Positions 34,639 through 42,183 of a stretch of 64,000 nt of DNA are shown here, piece by piece. The position numbers were made by a program, and so were the translations under genes. The DNA lies in assembly GCA_030426145.1 (NCBI GenBank), contig JAUHZF010000001.1, positions 1 through 64,000 on the forward strand, read 5' to 3'. The notes below the pieces were generated by a model. The model did no database searches. It saw only the letters and a list, made by a program, of their open reading frames with translations, and had not been told where the DNA came from. This DNA is from Polyangia bacterium (lineage in GTDB: Bacteria; Myxococcota_A; Polyangia; Polyangiales; Polyangiaceae). Positions within the stretch are counted from its first letter, which is position 1. The number at the start of each line of letters is the position of its first letter.

Positions 34639-35574
34639 ATGATCGGGAACGCCGCGGGCAGCGTGGGGCTTGGCCTGCTGACATGGGCTGTCGCGGCGAT
34701 GGCGCGCTGGGAACCAGGGTTCGCCCTGAGTACAGCGTTCTTGGGGTGGCCTGTCGCCATGGTCATCATCTTGGGCGGCACGCTCCCCGACGTCTCGTCC
34801 GCGACGGACCGGCTCTGTGAGCGCGACGACGAACCCGACCAGTTCGTAGCTGTCACGCATGCCCCAATCGACCGCCGCCCCATGGTGTGGTTCTGGGTGG
34901 CCGTGATGTTCGTGGTCGTGGCCATGACCTCGCTCGCGATCTTCGGCGCCTTCAACGGATGGCGCCACCAGTGCGCAGCCGGGATCATCGTTGCTTTCCT
35001 CTCGTTCGGGTTGCAGCGGGTCTCGCGCCGAACCCGTCAGCGTCACTGCCTTGCGGGTCGCGACGGCATTGCCGACACCAGCGGGCGCTTCGTCTCTTGG
35101 TCCCACGTCACCATCCATCGCCGCGAGCAACGCTTCTCGATGGTGCTGAGCGCGACGGGGGTGCTCGATGGAGAGTGGCTGACCACGGCGGAGGCGGGGG
35201 AGCACCAACTGCAGCGTCGCCGCGCCTTCTTCTTCCGTCCCCGACCGCAGTGGTCGACACACACGCTCGAGCTCCTCGAGAAGCAAGGTGGCGCGCCCAG
35301 CCTATCTTCCTCGACCTATCGGCGAACCCCCGGCAGAAGCATGGATGAACTGTGTGAGCTCGCGATGGACCACGAGGTGGCGCTCCACCTCCGTCGGGCC
35401 GCGGCGTTCCAAGTGGGGGCCTTGGGAACGTGCGACCACCGTCACGCACTCCGCGCCCACGCCCGATCGCTGGTGGAGATGCGGGTACGCGACGCGCTCG
35501 AGGCCGGCCTCGCAGCGGGACAGGCGACGCGCCGGGGTGTTCGCCCGGTGGAGGAACTCGATGCCCTGAGGTGA
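34639..35574 (+). CDS. Integral membrane protein with C-terminal cytosolic domain
   Basis: This encodes 311 residues. Hydrophobic segments occur around residues 6-22, 30-46, 82-103 and 112-126, then an Arg-rich turn (RVSRRTRQRH) and a soluble domain of about 165 residues (FVSWSHVTIHRR ... LELLEKQGG ... MDELCELAMDHEVALHLRR). The soluble domain has a duplicate at 23979-24475. The gene ends abruptly with DALR at a TGA just where similarity to the duplicate stops, so it may lack the roughly 40-residue ending seen in copy 1. Function unknown. Confidence 0.7.
   Translation: MIGNAAGSVGLGLLTWAVAAMARWEPGFALSTAFLGWPVAMVIILGGTLPDVSSATDRLCERDDEPDQFVAVTHAPIDRRPMVWFWVAVMFVVVAMTSLAIFGAFNGWRHQCAAGIIVAFLSFGLQRVSRRTRQRHCLAGRDGIADTSGRFVSWSHVTIHRREQRFSMVLSATGVLDGEWLTTAEAGEHQLQRRRAFFFRPRPQWSTHTLELLEKQGGAPSLSSSTYRRTPGRSMDELCELAMDHEVALHLRRAAAFQVGALGTCDHRHALRAHARSLVEMRVRDALEAGLAAGQATRRGVRPVEELDALR
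35074..35570. repeat. 497-bp duplicated segment, copy 2
   Basis: This is the partner of 23979-24475 at a constant offset of 11095. In this copy the segment is the 3' half of an intact membrane-protein gene, so it is probably nearer to the ancestral arrangement at the 5' side. The similarity ends 4 nt before the stop codon. Confidence 0.85.
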
Positions 35575-35641
35575 TGCGATTCGAACTCCACGGGCGAACG
35601 TCTGCCCATCATGTACCCCTTTGGCGACGAGGCCCTGCCGC

Positions 35642-36667
35642 TCAGAAGCGGATGGCCGACGGCTGCACGAGCCAGCCCGTATTGCCGGTCTGGTAGGGAG
35701 CGGGCTCGGGCTCGGGGCGCGTGAGTGCGACGGAGAGCGCGACGCCTCCCGCCACGACACCCCCAATGCCGGTCCAGAACCACCAGCGTTCGTAGAGGGG
35801 GGGGACGTAGGGGACGAGCTCGGCCTTGAGCTCCGTGCGTTGGCCGGGGTCGAGGTCGAGGGAGATGCGATAGGTTTCGAAGTCGTCCTTTTCTACGGTG
35901 AGCTCGTAGGTGCCGGCTGGGCGCTGCAATGTAATGGGGGCGAGTCCGGCCTCTCGCTCGTCGATGCGAACCGTCGCATCCTTCGCGCTGGCGTCGACCA
36001 CGATGGTGGCGGGCATCTCCTCGAGGTCGAGGCGGACGCGGGCGCGTTCGCCCGGCCGGTAAGTCCGCCTCACCACAACGGGCGCGAAGCCTACGCGCTG
36101 GGCACGGAAGAGGTGATCGCCAGGGTCGAGCCGCACGCGGAGAACGCCGCCTCCCGTGGGTCCAGCCGATTGCGGTTCGTCGAGGCCGGCGTAGTAGAGC
36201 TTCCCTTGCTTCACGAGGGGCCGACCGTCGACGGTGAGGCGACTCCCGGCCGGGGACACCTCGACCTCGACCTCGGCGATAATCGCGTCGAACTCGCGTA
36301 CGTAGGCTTCCAGCTCCTTTCGGTACGACGGGGCCAGCCCCTTCGGATGCGCGAGGAGAGCCTTGGCGGTGGCGCGGGCGGCAACGTAGCGCCCGAGCGC
36401 TCGCTGGCAGTAGACGATGCTGTAGCGAACCAGCGGGGCGGGATCTTCGGCCGCCGCCTGCTCGAAGGCGGCGAGCGCTTCTCCCCACTGCTCCTTCTTC
36501 GCCCACTGTCGTCCGCGGCGGTAGGCGGCGCGCGCTCTCGCAATGGCTTCCGCCCGCTCCGAAGTCGACTCTTCGGGCGTCGATCGGGAAGCGTGCTCGT
36601 CGGCCCGGGCCGAAGTTGGCGCGACGAGAACGATGACGGCGAGCATGAGACGGGTTCGGCGTTGCAC
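35642..36667 (-). CDS. PEGA-domain protein with signal peptide and C-terminal membrane helix
   Basis: This encodes about 341 residues from GTG at 36667. A signal-type segment (RLMLAVIVLVAPTSARA) is followed by a tetratricopeptide-like helical part (AYRRGRQWAKKEQWGEALAA, EDPAPLVRYSIVYCQRAL), two PEGA-type beta-domains (VEVEVSPAGSRLTVDGRPL and IVVDASAKDATVRIDEREA), and one transmembrane helix (WFWTGIGGVVAGGVALSVAL). This layout is common in Polyangiales, often beside Ser/Thr kinase genes, and is thought to be periplasmic. It is divergent from the kinase at 36741. A sigma54-like element stands 14 nt from the GTG, supporting this start. Confidence 0.85.
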   Translation of the reverse strand: MQRRTRLMLAVIVLVAPTSARADEHASRSTPEESTSERAEAIARARAAYRRGRQWAKKEQWGEALAAFEQAAAEDPAPLVRYSIVYCQRALGRYVAARATAKALLAHPKGLAPSYRKELEAYVREFDAIIAEVEVEVSPAGSRLTVDGRPLVKQGKLYYAGLDEPQSAGPTGGGVLRVRLDPGDHLFRAQRVGFAPVVVRRTYRPGERARVRLDLEEMPATIVVDASAKDATVRIDEREAGLAPITLQRPAGTYELTVEKDDFETYRISLDLDPGQRTELKAELVPYVPPLYERWWFWTGIGGVVAGGVALSVALTRPEPEPAPYQTGNTGWLVQPSAIRF

Positions 36668-36679
36668 GAAGCCCGTGTT

Positions 36680-36695
36680 TGCAATGCTCGGACCA
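36680..36695 (-). promoter_or_regulatory. Candidate sigma54 promoter of PEGA gene
   Basis: On the minus strand the sequence reads TGGTCCGAGCATTGCA. This is GG-N10-GC spacing with a perfect TTGCA -12 box and two mismatches in the TGGCACG -24 box. The C of GC is at 36681, exactly 14 nt before the GTG at 36667, so the transcript would have almost no leader. Confidence 0.55.
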
Positions 36696-36740
36696 ACGCA
36701 TGCCGGGGCTGGTACGGAACCTGCTGGTTGGGAGGGGATC

Positions 36741-38183
36741 GTGAGTGACCCGCGCCGAGAAGCCATGGTACCCCACCTCGAGTCTGGTCAAGTACTGGCC
36801 GGACGCTACGCCATCGATGCCGTCGTGGGGCGAGGCGGAATGGGGACCGTCTACGCTGCTCGCAATCAGAACAGCGGACGACGCGTTGCCCTCAAGGTGA
36901 TCGTGCCGCACGCCGACCGCGGAGGGACGCAGCGCGTACGGTTTCTTCGCGAGGCCAAGGCGGCCAACGCCATCGGCCATCCGAACGTCATCGAGGTGCT
37001 CGACGCGTTCGAGGAGCCGAACGGGATGCTGGTCATGGTGATGGATCTGCTCGAAGGGTGCAGCTTCAAGCATTACTTGGCGGAGCGGGGGGCGCTGCGG
37101 CTGCACGAGGTCGCGACGATCTTCGGACCCGTGCTTGACGCTCTCATTGCAGCTCATCGAGGCGGCATCGTTCATCGCGACCTCAAGCCCGACAACCTGT
37201 TCCTGCATCGGCGAGGCCACGAACGGGTGCCTGTCCTGCTCGACTTCGGCATCGCCAAGATGCTCTCCCCCGATGGCGTCGACGTGACGCACAGTGAGGA
37301 GACCGCGACCGGGGCATTGCTGGGGACGCCGCACTACATGTCCTACGAGCAGGCGATGAGCGCCCGGAACATCGATGCGCGCACCGATGTGTGGTCGCTC
37401 GGCATCATGCTGTTCGAGGCGCTGGCCGGTCGTCGCCCGGTGGCGTTCGACAATCTGGGGGAGATGTACGCGGCCTTCCTCACCGGCGACTTCCCCCGCA
37501 TCGCAGACGCCATTCCGGCGTTGCCCGACGACGTCGCGGCGCTCATCGACGGCTGTCTCGTGCGTGAGCGCGAACGACGGGTCGATGATCTCACCTCGCT
37601 CCGGGACGCGCTGCGTGCCTACGAAGACCAAACGCAACCCGGAGCGATGGCGGGAGGCATCGTCTTGCGGCATCTCCCCACTCCGTCGGCCGATGCGGTC
37701 CTCGACTCGACGACTATCGGCACTGCGCGGTCGGCGTCAGTACCTGTCGAGGCTGCTGGCCAGGCTCAGCGCTTCCGTCTCGTCGCAGGCACCCTCGTGG
37801 TGGTGACGTCGGCGGTGATCGGCATCACCGTGGCCAGCATCCAGACGACCCGCCTTGAGACGCCGACAACACCGATGCCGCCACCCTCCCCGCGGGGCGA
37901 AGCACCCTATCTCGCGGAGGCAACCTCCACCGCCACCACGGCAACCCCCACCGTCACGTCGAGCGCTCGCCCCGTCCCGGCGCCCTCCAGCAGCCAAAGC
38001 GCAGGGACGAAGCGACGTGGAGCTGAAGCCCTGCCCGCTCATCCCACCGTCGCTCGTCCCGCGCTCCGCCCCGCGACCTCCCCTTCGGTGACCTCGACCG
38101 AGCCCGCGGCCGTGGAGCCCGCCCCTCCCCCCCGAAGGGGCGGGCTCCCCGAGGAAGACCCCTGGCCTTCCTCGACCCCCTGA
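36741..38183 (+). CDS. Membrane-anchored Hanks-type Ser/Thr kinase
   Basis: This encodes 480 residues from a GTG preceded by GGGAGGGG. The kinase domain (about 15-290) has GRGGMGTVYAA, the VALKVI lysine, HRDLKPDN, DFG and GTPHYMSYEQ, all needed residues being present. A transmembrane helix (RLVAGTLVVVTSAVIGITV) near residue 360 is followed by a Pro/Thr/Ser-rich outer tail. So it is a receptor-type kinase with an unstructured extracytoplasmic part. Its divergent neighbour is a PEGA protein, a common pairing. A weak sigma54-like element (TGGTACGGAACCTGCT) lies at 36710-36725 but would exclude part of the ribosome-binding site. Confidence 0.92.
   Translation: MSDPRREAMVPHLESGQVLAGRYAIDAVVGRGGMGTVYAARNQNSGRRVALKVIVPHADRGGTQRVRFLREAKAANAIGHPNVIEVLDAFEEPNGMLVMVMDLLEGCSFKHYLAERGALRLHEVATIFGPVLDALIAAHRGGIVHRDLKPDNLFLHRRGHERVPVLLDFGIAKMLSPDGVDVTHSEETATGALLGTPHYMSYEQAMSARNIDARTDVWSLGIMLFEALAGRRPVAFDNLGEMYAAFLTGDFPRIADAIPALPDDVAALIDGCLVRERERRVDDLTSLRDALRAYEDQTQPGAMAGGIVLRHLPTPSADAVLDSTTIGTARSASVPVEAAGQAQRFRLVAGTLVVVTSAVIGITVASIQTTRLETPTTPMPPPSPRGEAPYLAEATSTATTATPTVTSSARPVPAPSSSQSAGTKRRGAEALPAHPTVARPALRPATSPSVTSTEPAAVEPAPPPRRGGLPEEDPWPSSTP
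38114..38148. other. Perfect 12-bp stem inside 3' end of kinase gene
   Basis: GGAGCCCGCCCC at 38114-38125 pairs with GGGGCGGGCTCC at 38137-38148 across an 11-base, C-rich loop. It lies inside the coding sequence, about 35 nt before the kinase stop. The stem is almost pure GC and would be very stable; no T-tract follows. Confidence 0.6.
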
Positions 38184-38199
38184 CGAGTGGCGTCGGGGG
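38176..38199. terminator. Imperfect hairpin overlapping the kinase stop
   Basis: CCCCC-T-GACG at 38176-38185 pairs with CGTC-GGGGG at 38191-38199, with one bulged base and a 5-base loop. It overlaps the stop codon at 38181-38183. It probably ends the kinase transcript, although there is no T-tract. Confidence 0.45.
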
Positions 38200-38258
38200 C
38201 TCACCCTACCGGCAGGCTTGGCCGACCGAGGTCGCCGATGAATGCTGCATCTGTCGAT

Positions 38259-38412
38259 TCAATCGCAGTTGTAGTCGAAGCAGGGTTCGCAGACATCGAC
38301 ATAAACGTCGTCTCCGTACCCGTCTTCATCGGCATCCGACGCCAACGACGACATGGCATCCCACGAGCGTGAGCCAGGCGAAGGCCACGCCCGCGCGCGG
38401 CCCCGCCTTCAA
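38259..38412 (-). pseudogene. Tiny frameshifted lipoprotein with Asp-rich, Cys-rich tail
   Basis: A TTG at 38412 overlaps the stop of the larger lipoprotein gene (TTGA). It opens a short signal-like peptide, AGVAFAWLTLVGCH, with lipobox LVGC, which stops at 38326 in its own frame. The adjacent frame reads DADEDGYGDDVYVDVCEPCFDYNCD and stops at 38259. The first part of that tail is an EF-hand or thrombospondin-type-3-like calcium loop. Joined by a one-base shift near 38335, the two would make a lipoprotein of about 50 residues. Either the gene is broken or the sequence has an indel. Confidence 0.4.
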
Positions 38413-39647
38413 GGCGAGACCTCGAGCATGAACCAACTCACCTGCACGTTGTCGGCGATGTGACCAAAGCCGTCCCCGATGGGCGAGAAGGACATCGAGT
38501 TCCAGTTGCTCGGGTGGAAGTTGCCCGTGAATGCACCGGTGTTCTCGGAGTGGTTCGTCCAGGCGTAGCTCGCGAAAGGCGTGGCGGAGGCGAAGATCCC
38601 CGACCCATTGGAGGCCGACACGTTGTAGCGGGTGACGTAGCTGTTTTGAATGAGCCCCGTTCGTCGTGCCCGGTAGTGAATCGAAACGTTCGATGCCGAG
38701 CCGGAGAAGCCCGTGAGCTTGAAGACCGCGGTCGCAACATCGGCGTTGTTTCCGCCGAACATCGACCACGCCCAAGGCCAAGCGGTTCCGTTCGTGGTGA
38801 AGATGCTCGCGTCGGCGATCCCATCCCACACGGCGCCGTCGACCGTGGTGCCGGGGTTCAGCTTCGCGACGTCGTTGGAGTACATGTAGAGACCGTTGAA
38901 GTTGCCTTCCTTCATGGGGAAGAAGCAAACCGATGGGTTGGTCTGTGTGCTCATGTAGCCGTCGCACACGGCTTGGCAGGACCCCTGCGCGCACACCGAG
39001 AACTGAGCGCAGTTGCTCACCTGCCACAGTCCGTTGACGCAGGTGCGCGATTGCCCGAGTCCGAGGCACTCGGTCTGCCCGTTGGTGCATTCCGACACGC
39101 ACTGCCCGGTGGTCGTGTTGCAGGCGCCCTGGTTGCACGTGCCGCAACTCCCGCCGCAGGCGTCGGGACCGCACGACTTACCACTGCACTGCGGCAGGCA
39201 AACGCATTGGCCGCCCTGGCAGGCGTCGTTGCCACTACAGGCGCCGCAGGTCCCGCCGCAACCATCCGGCCCGCATGCTTTGCCTGCGCACGCGGGCTGG
39301 CAGCTGCACTGTCCGGCGTCACAGGTCTGTTGCGCCCCCGTGCAGCTGCCACAGTCTTGGGACTCGCAGACGGGGTCGAGGCCACATTCGGTCTGACTGC
39401 AGTCCGGTACGCACATCGAGCCGCCGACGCCACTGGTCGTCGTGGTGGTGGTCGACACGCCCGCCCCCGCACCACCCTGCCCGGTCGTGCTGGTGGTTGC
39501 ATTGGCGCCCCCCATGCCGGAGCCGGTTCCGACGGTGCTCTCACCGGCACCTACTCCGCCCCCATCGTCGTCATCCTCGGGCGCGTCGACGCCACAGCCG
39601 AGAAGGAGCACCGCGAGCAAACCCGAAGTCGTGCATGACCTGATCAT
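38409..39647 (-). CDS. Cys-rich repeat lipoprotein
   Basis: This encodes 412 residues. The signal SGLLAVLLLGCGVD has lipobox LLGC. An Asp/Gly/Thr linker precedes a region of repeated Cys motifs of the C-x-P-x-C-x-GK-x-CGPDGCGG-x-CG-x-C type, found in myxobacterial surface proteins. The C-terminal 170 residues form a beta-sandwich-like domain (WDGIADASIFTTNGTAWPW, SNVSIHYRARRTGL). It probably sits on the outer surface. Its transcript would be nearly leaderless from the sigma54 element at 39660-39675, in the intergenic region that carries the TGAAC-N-GTTCA pair. Confidence 0.82.
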   Translation of the reverse strand: MIRSCTTSGLLAVLLLGCGVDAPEDDDDGGGVGAGESTVGTGSGMGGANATTSTTGQGGAGAGVSTTTTTTSGVGGSMCVPDCSQTECGLDPVCESQDCGSCTGAQQTCDAGQCSCQPACAGKACGPDGCGGTCGACSGNDACQGGQCVCLPQCSGKSCGPDACGGSCGTCNQGACNTTTGQCVSECTNGQTECLGLGQSRTCVNGLWQVSNCAQFSVCAQGSCQAVCDGYMSTQTNPSVCFFPMKEGNFNGLYMYSNDVAKLNPGTTVDGAVWDGIADASIFTTNGTAWPWAWSMFGGNNADVATAVFKLTGFSGSASNVSIHYRARRTGLIQNSYVTRYNVSASNGSGIFASATPFASYAWTNHSENTGAFTGNFHPSNWNSMSFSPIGDGFGHIADNVQVSWFMLEVSP

Positions 39648-39659
39648 GGCGGCAGCAAG

Positions 39660-39675
39660 AGCAGCCCTCGTGCCA
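39660..39675 (-). promoter_or_regulatory. Candidate sigma54 promoter of Cys-rich lipoprotein gene
   Basis: On the minus strand the sequence reads TGGCACGAGGGCTGCT: a perfect TGGCACG -24 box and CTGCT -12 box with GG-N10-GC spacing. The final C of the -12 GC is at 39661, exactly 14 nt before the ATG at 39647. The palindrome pair at 39735-39766 lies about 60-90 bp upstream. Confidence 0.7.
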
Positions 39676-39734
39676 AGCGTAGGCTCCGGAACCGACGCGT
39701 CGGGTGGCGCGTTGAACTGTCAAGTTCGGGTCGA

Positions 39735-39766
39735 TGAACTGTTCACACAGCGCGCTGAACGGTTCA
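39735..39766. promoter_or_regulatory. Paired palindromic operator/enhancer TGAAC-N-GTTCA, locus a
   Basis: TGAACTGTTCA at 39735-39745 and TGAACGGTTCA at 39756-39766 are both perfect 11-base palindromes, with centres 21 bp apart (two helical turns). A partial site lies near 39713. They sit between divergent sigma54-like promoters at 39660-39675 and 39809-39824, the usual place for an activator binding site that serves both directions. Confidence 0.75.
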
Positions 39767-39808
39767 CGCGGTGGACTCCCGTCCGGCTTCGGCGCGTACT
39801 TGGCGGCC

Positions 39809-39824
39809 TGGCATCTCGATTGCT
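39809..39824 (+). promoter_or_regulatory. Candidate sigma54 promoter of FGE-like operon
   Basis: The sequence TGGCATCTCGATTGCT matches the sigma54 pattern TGGCAC-N5-TTGCW, with one mismatch in the -24 box and correct GG-N10-GC spacing. It lies 47 nt upstream of the GTG at 39871 and about 45 bp downstream of the palindrome pair. Confidence 0.7.
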
Positions 39825-39870
39825 GGTCCGAGGTGTGACGTCGACCCGCCGTCGACGCCTTGGAGTCTCT

Positions 39871-40770
39871 GTGAACCAGCTTGCGATCCACGGCGCTGCC
39901 GCCTGGGGTGTCTTGATCTTCGCCGCCGCCTGCGCCAGGCCATCCGCGCCAGAACGCGATGAACCGCCACGTCCGCCGCCCGCCACCTTCGGCGAGACAT
40001 GTGGCGGGTGCGTGGGAACCACCTGTTCGACCGAGCTGGCCGGTTGCGAGGCGCGTGAGGGGTGCGCCCGACACTGGAGCTGTCTCCTCGCGTGTCCGGC
40101 CGATGAAGCCGGCGAGCCCACCGCAGCCTGCGCGTCGGCTTGTTCGCCGCCCGAAGCCCCCGCGGCGCTCGGCGCGCTCGCCGAGCTGGATGCATGTCGG
40201 CAGGGCGCGCAGGTTCGGTTCGAATGTGCCGGCTGCCCCGGCGCATACCCGCCTCCCACCAGCGCCTGTCTCCACCACTCGAGCTGCGACGCGTCCGGGC
40301 TTGCTCCCGATGCCGAAGCCTGCGCCGTGTGCACGGCTTCGTCTTGTTGCGGAGCACGCGACGCCTTTCTGGACAACCCCGAGGCGGGGGCGCTCCGGGA
40401 CTGTTACGTCGCCTGTCTCGACGAGACGCCTGAAGACGCGGGCTGTTTTTCCCGATGCGATGACTTCCACCCGAACGGACTCGGCGATCTCGCCGCACTG
40501 TCTCAATGCTCGGCGGTGTACTGCAGCGAGCCCTGTGCGGGCCGTGCCGCGGAGCCCTGCTTCACGTGCAGCGCACGAGCCTGCGAAGTGGCATTCGCCG
40601 AGGCAAACTGCACGGCGAGCGGGAGGCGCCTGCAGAGCTGCTTCGTGGGGTGCGCGGGCGACCTCAGCTGCGAGGGTAGCTGCTTGGATCAGCACCCCGA
40701 GGCGGCCACGCATCTCGAGTCGTTGTCCTCATGCATCACCGTCGAGTGCGCAGAGGTCTGCGGGGCCTGA
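39871..40770 (+). CDS. Cys-rich lipoprotein heading FGE-like operon
   Basis: This encodes 299 residues from GTG at 39871. The signal AAAWGVLIFAAACARP has lipobox AAAC. The mature protein is Cys-rich, with repeated units of about 50 residues with paired Cys (FGETCGGCVGTTCSTELAGC; CAVCTASSCCGARDAFLD; CFTCSARACEVAFAEANC), each followed by an L-x-SC or DC helix. This suggests disulfide-linked modules outside the cytoplasm. It overlaps the next gene as TGATG, so the three genes 39871-43521 form one operon behind the sigma54 promoter. Confidence 0.78.
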   Translation: MNQLAIHGAAAWGVLIFAAACARPSAPERDEPPRPPPATFGETCGGCVGTTCSTELAGCEAREGCARHWSCLLACPADEAGEPTAACASACSPPEAPAALGALAELDACRQGAQVRFECAGCPGAYPPPTSACLHHSSCDASGLAPDAEACAVCTASSCCGARDAFLDNPEAGALRDCYVACLDETPEDAGCFSRCDDFHPNGLGDLAALSQCSAVYCSEPCAGRAAEPCFTCSARACEVAFAEANCTASGRRLQSCFVGCAGDLSCEGSCLDQHPEAATHLESLSSCITVECAEVCGA

Positions 40771-42182
40771 TGCGAACGGCTCCACTCTTCGCCGTGGTGG
40801 CCACCTTGGGCTGCGCGCCTCCTGAGATCACCCAGCCTCAACTCCTCGTGGTGGTCGACACCGACTTGCCGACCACCTTCCAGGCCCTCGAGGAGCCTCG
40901 CTTGTCACGAGATGCAGCGGTCGACACGCTGCGCGTCGAGGTCCGGCAGAAAGGCGAGCTGATCGATCGCCGGGCCTTTCTGGTTCCGTCGCCGCTGGAT
41001 TGGCCCGTGTCGTTCGGGCTCCCAGCCGAGGCGGTCCCTGCGGGCCCTGACGTGCAGCTGCGCATCATGCTGTTCCAGAATCGCTTCGCCACCACCAGTG
41101 AGGATGGCCTGCCGGTGCCTTTGCCGGCGACGACCGTCGATCGCTTGGTCGAGGTGACGCTCTCGGACGACGGTCTGCTCGAAGTAGGGGTGATGATGGC
41201 AGGCGACTGCTTGGGCACACCGGCGCGCGCATTCCCTACCGACGGCAGCCCTCCCACGAGCTGCGTTGGGGGGAATGGCCAGAGGTCGCCCCGCACCGGC
41301 ATCGAGCTCGGACCGGACGTGGCGACCGAAGGCTCGCGGGTCGGCACCTGGTCGCCGGCGATGGCGCGGGCTTGCGAGCGCGAGGCGCCCGAAGGGACCG
41401 TGTGCATACCGGGGGGCTTTCACTTCATCGGCGACACGCGGTTCGTGCAAGTCGCCGACACCTTCGTCAGCGACGCGTTGCCGCTTCGCCCCGTGGTGGT
41501 GAGTCCCTTCTTCATCGACCGAACCGAGATGACGTTGGCTCAATTGGAGCAGCTCGTGGCCAGGGGCGACTACGGGGGACCGCTGCCCGCGGTTCGCGGC
41601 GACACCCAGGTGGTTCGCGGTGAAGACTGCACCTTCGAGACGAACTTCGCCGGGGACCCCGGGCTACCGGTCAACTGCATCTCGTACGAGACCGCCGAGG
41701 CGCTCTGTCAGGCACGCGGCGGTACCCTGCCGAGCGAAGCGCAATGGTCGTTCGCCGCGCGCGGGCGCGGTCAACGTCGCCTCTATCCGTGGGGAGACGC
41801 CCCTTTCGACTGCTGCATGGCCAGCGTGGGTCGAGACGAGGCAGCGTCGTGTGGCGGGGCTGGGGTGGAGCCCGCAGGCTCCCATCCTCCCGAAGCCTGC
41901 GGCGGACTCGGCGACGTCACGCGCGACGGCGTCGTCGACATGGCGGGCAGTCTCACCGAGCCCATCGCCGATGACTTCGCCTCCCTCTCGGCGCCGTGCT
42001 GGCCGCATCCCGACGACGGGATCCCCGTGGATCCCGTGTGCCGGAACGGCGCCCTCAACCGGGCCTCACGCGGAGGCTACTACGCGGCCGGTGTTGCATT
42101 TGCCGCCGTTCCGTGGCGGCAAGCCTTTGGTGCGGGACCGGCGAGCGGCGTCCGATGTGTCTATCGAAACGGAGACGGATGA
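40770..42182 (+). CDS. FGE/SUMF1-like lipoprotein 1 of pair
   Basis: This encodes 470 residues from the ATG in TGATG overlap. The signal LFAVVATLGCAPPE has lipobox TLGC. About residues 20-150 are a beta-domain (LLVVVDTDLPTTF, DTLRVEVRQKGELIDR, WPVSFGLP). From about residue 210 there is an FGE-type domain: VCIPGGFHFIGDT, FFIDRTEMTLAQLEQLV, ARGGTLPSEAQWSFAARGRG and a TLRASRGGYYAAGVAF-like end. The domain is atypical, with disulfide-forming Cys pairs such as DCCMAS. No sulfatase is encoded nearby. It is paralogous to the next gene in both domains. Confidence 0.82.
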   Translation: MRTAPLFAVVATLGCAPPEITQPQLLVVVDTDLPTTFQALEEPRLSRDAAVDTLRVEVRQKGELIDRRAFLVPSPLDWPVSFGLPAEAVPAGPDVQLRIMLFQNRFATTSEDGLPVPLPATTVDRLVEVTLSDDGLLEVGVMMAGDCLGTPARAFPTDGSPPTSCVGGNGQRSPRTGIELGPDVATEGSRVGTWSPAMARACEREAPEGTVCIPGGFHFIGDTRFVQVADTFVSDALPLRPVVVSPFFIDRTEMTLAQLEQLVARGDYGGPLPAVRGDTQVVRGEDCTFETNFAGDPGLPVNCISYETAEALCQARGGTLPSEAQWSFAARGRGQRRLYPWGDAPFDCCMASVGRDEAASCGGAGVEPAGSHPPEACGGLGDVTRDGVVDMAGSLTEPIADDFASLSAPCWPHPDDGIPVDPVCRNGALNRASRGGYYAAGVAFAAVPWRQAFGAGPASGVRCVYRNGDG

Positions 42183-42183
42183 G

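Noticed and set aside
23979-35570. Insertion sequence or transposon bounded by the 497-bp repeats
   Set aside because: The repeats lie within coding sequence, have no inverted termini, and there is no transposase or integrase gene between them.
36710-36725. TGGTACGGAACCTGCT as sigma54 promoter of the kinase at 36741
   Set aside because: Spacing and sequence are fair, but the implied transcription start would cut off the good GGGAGGGG ribosome-binding site, so it was not listed as a feature.
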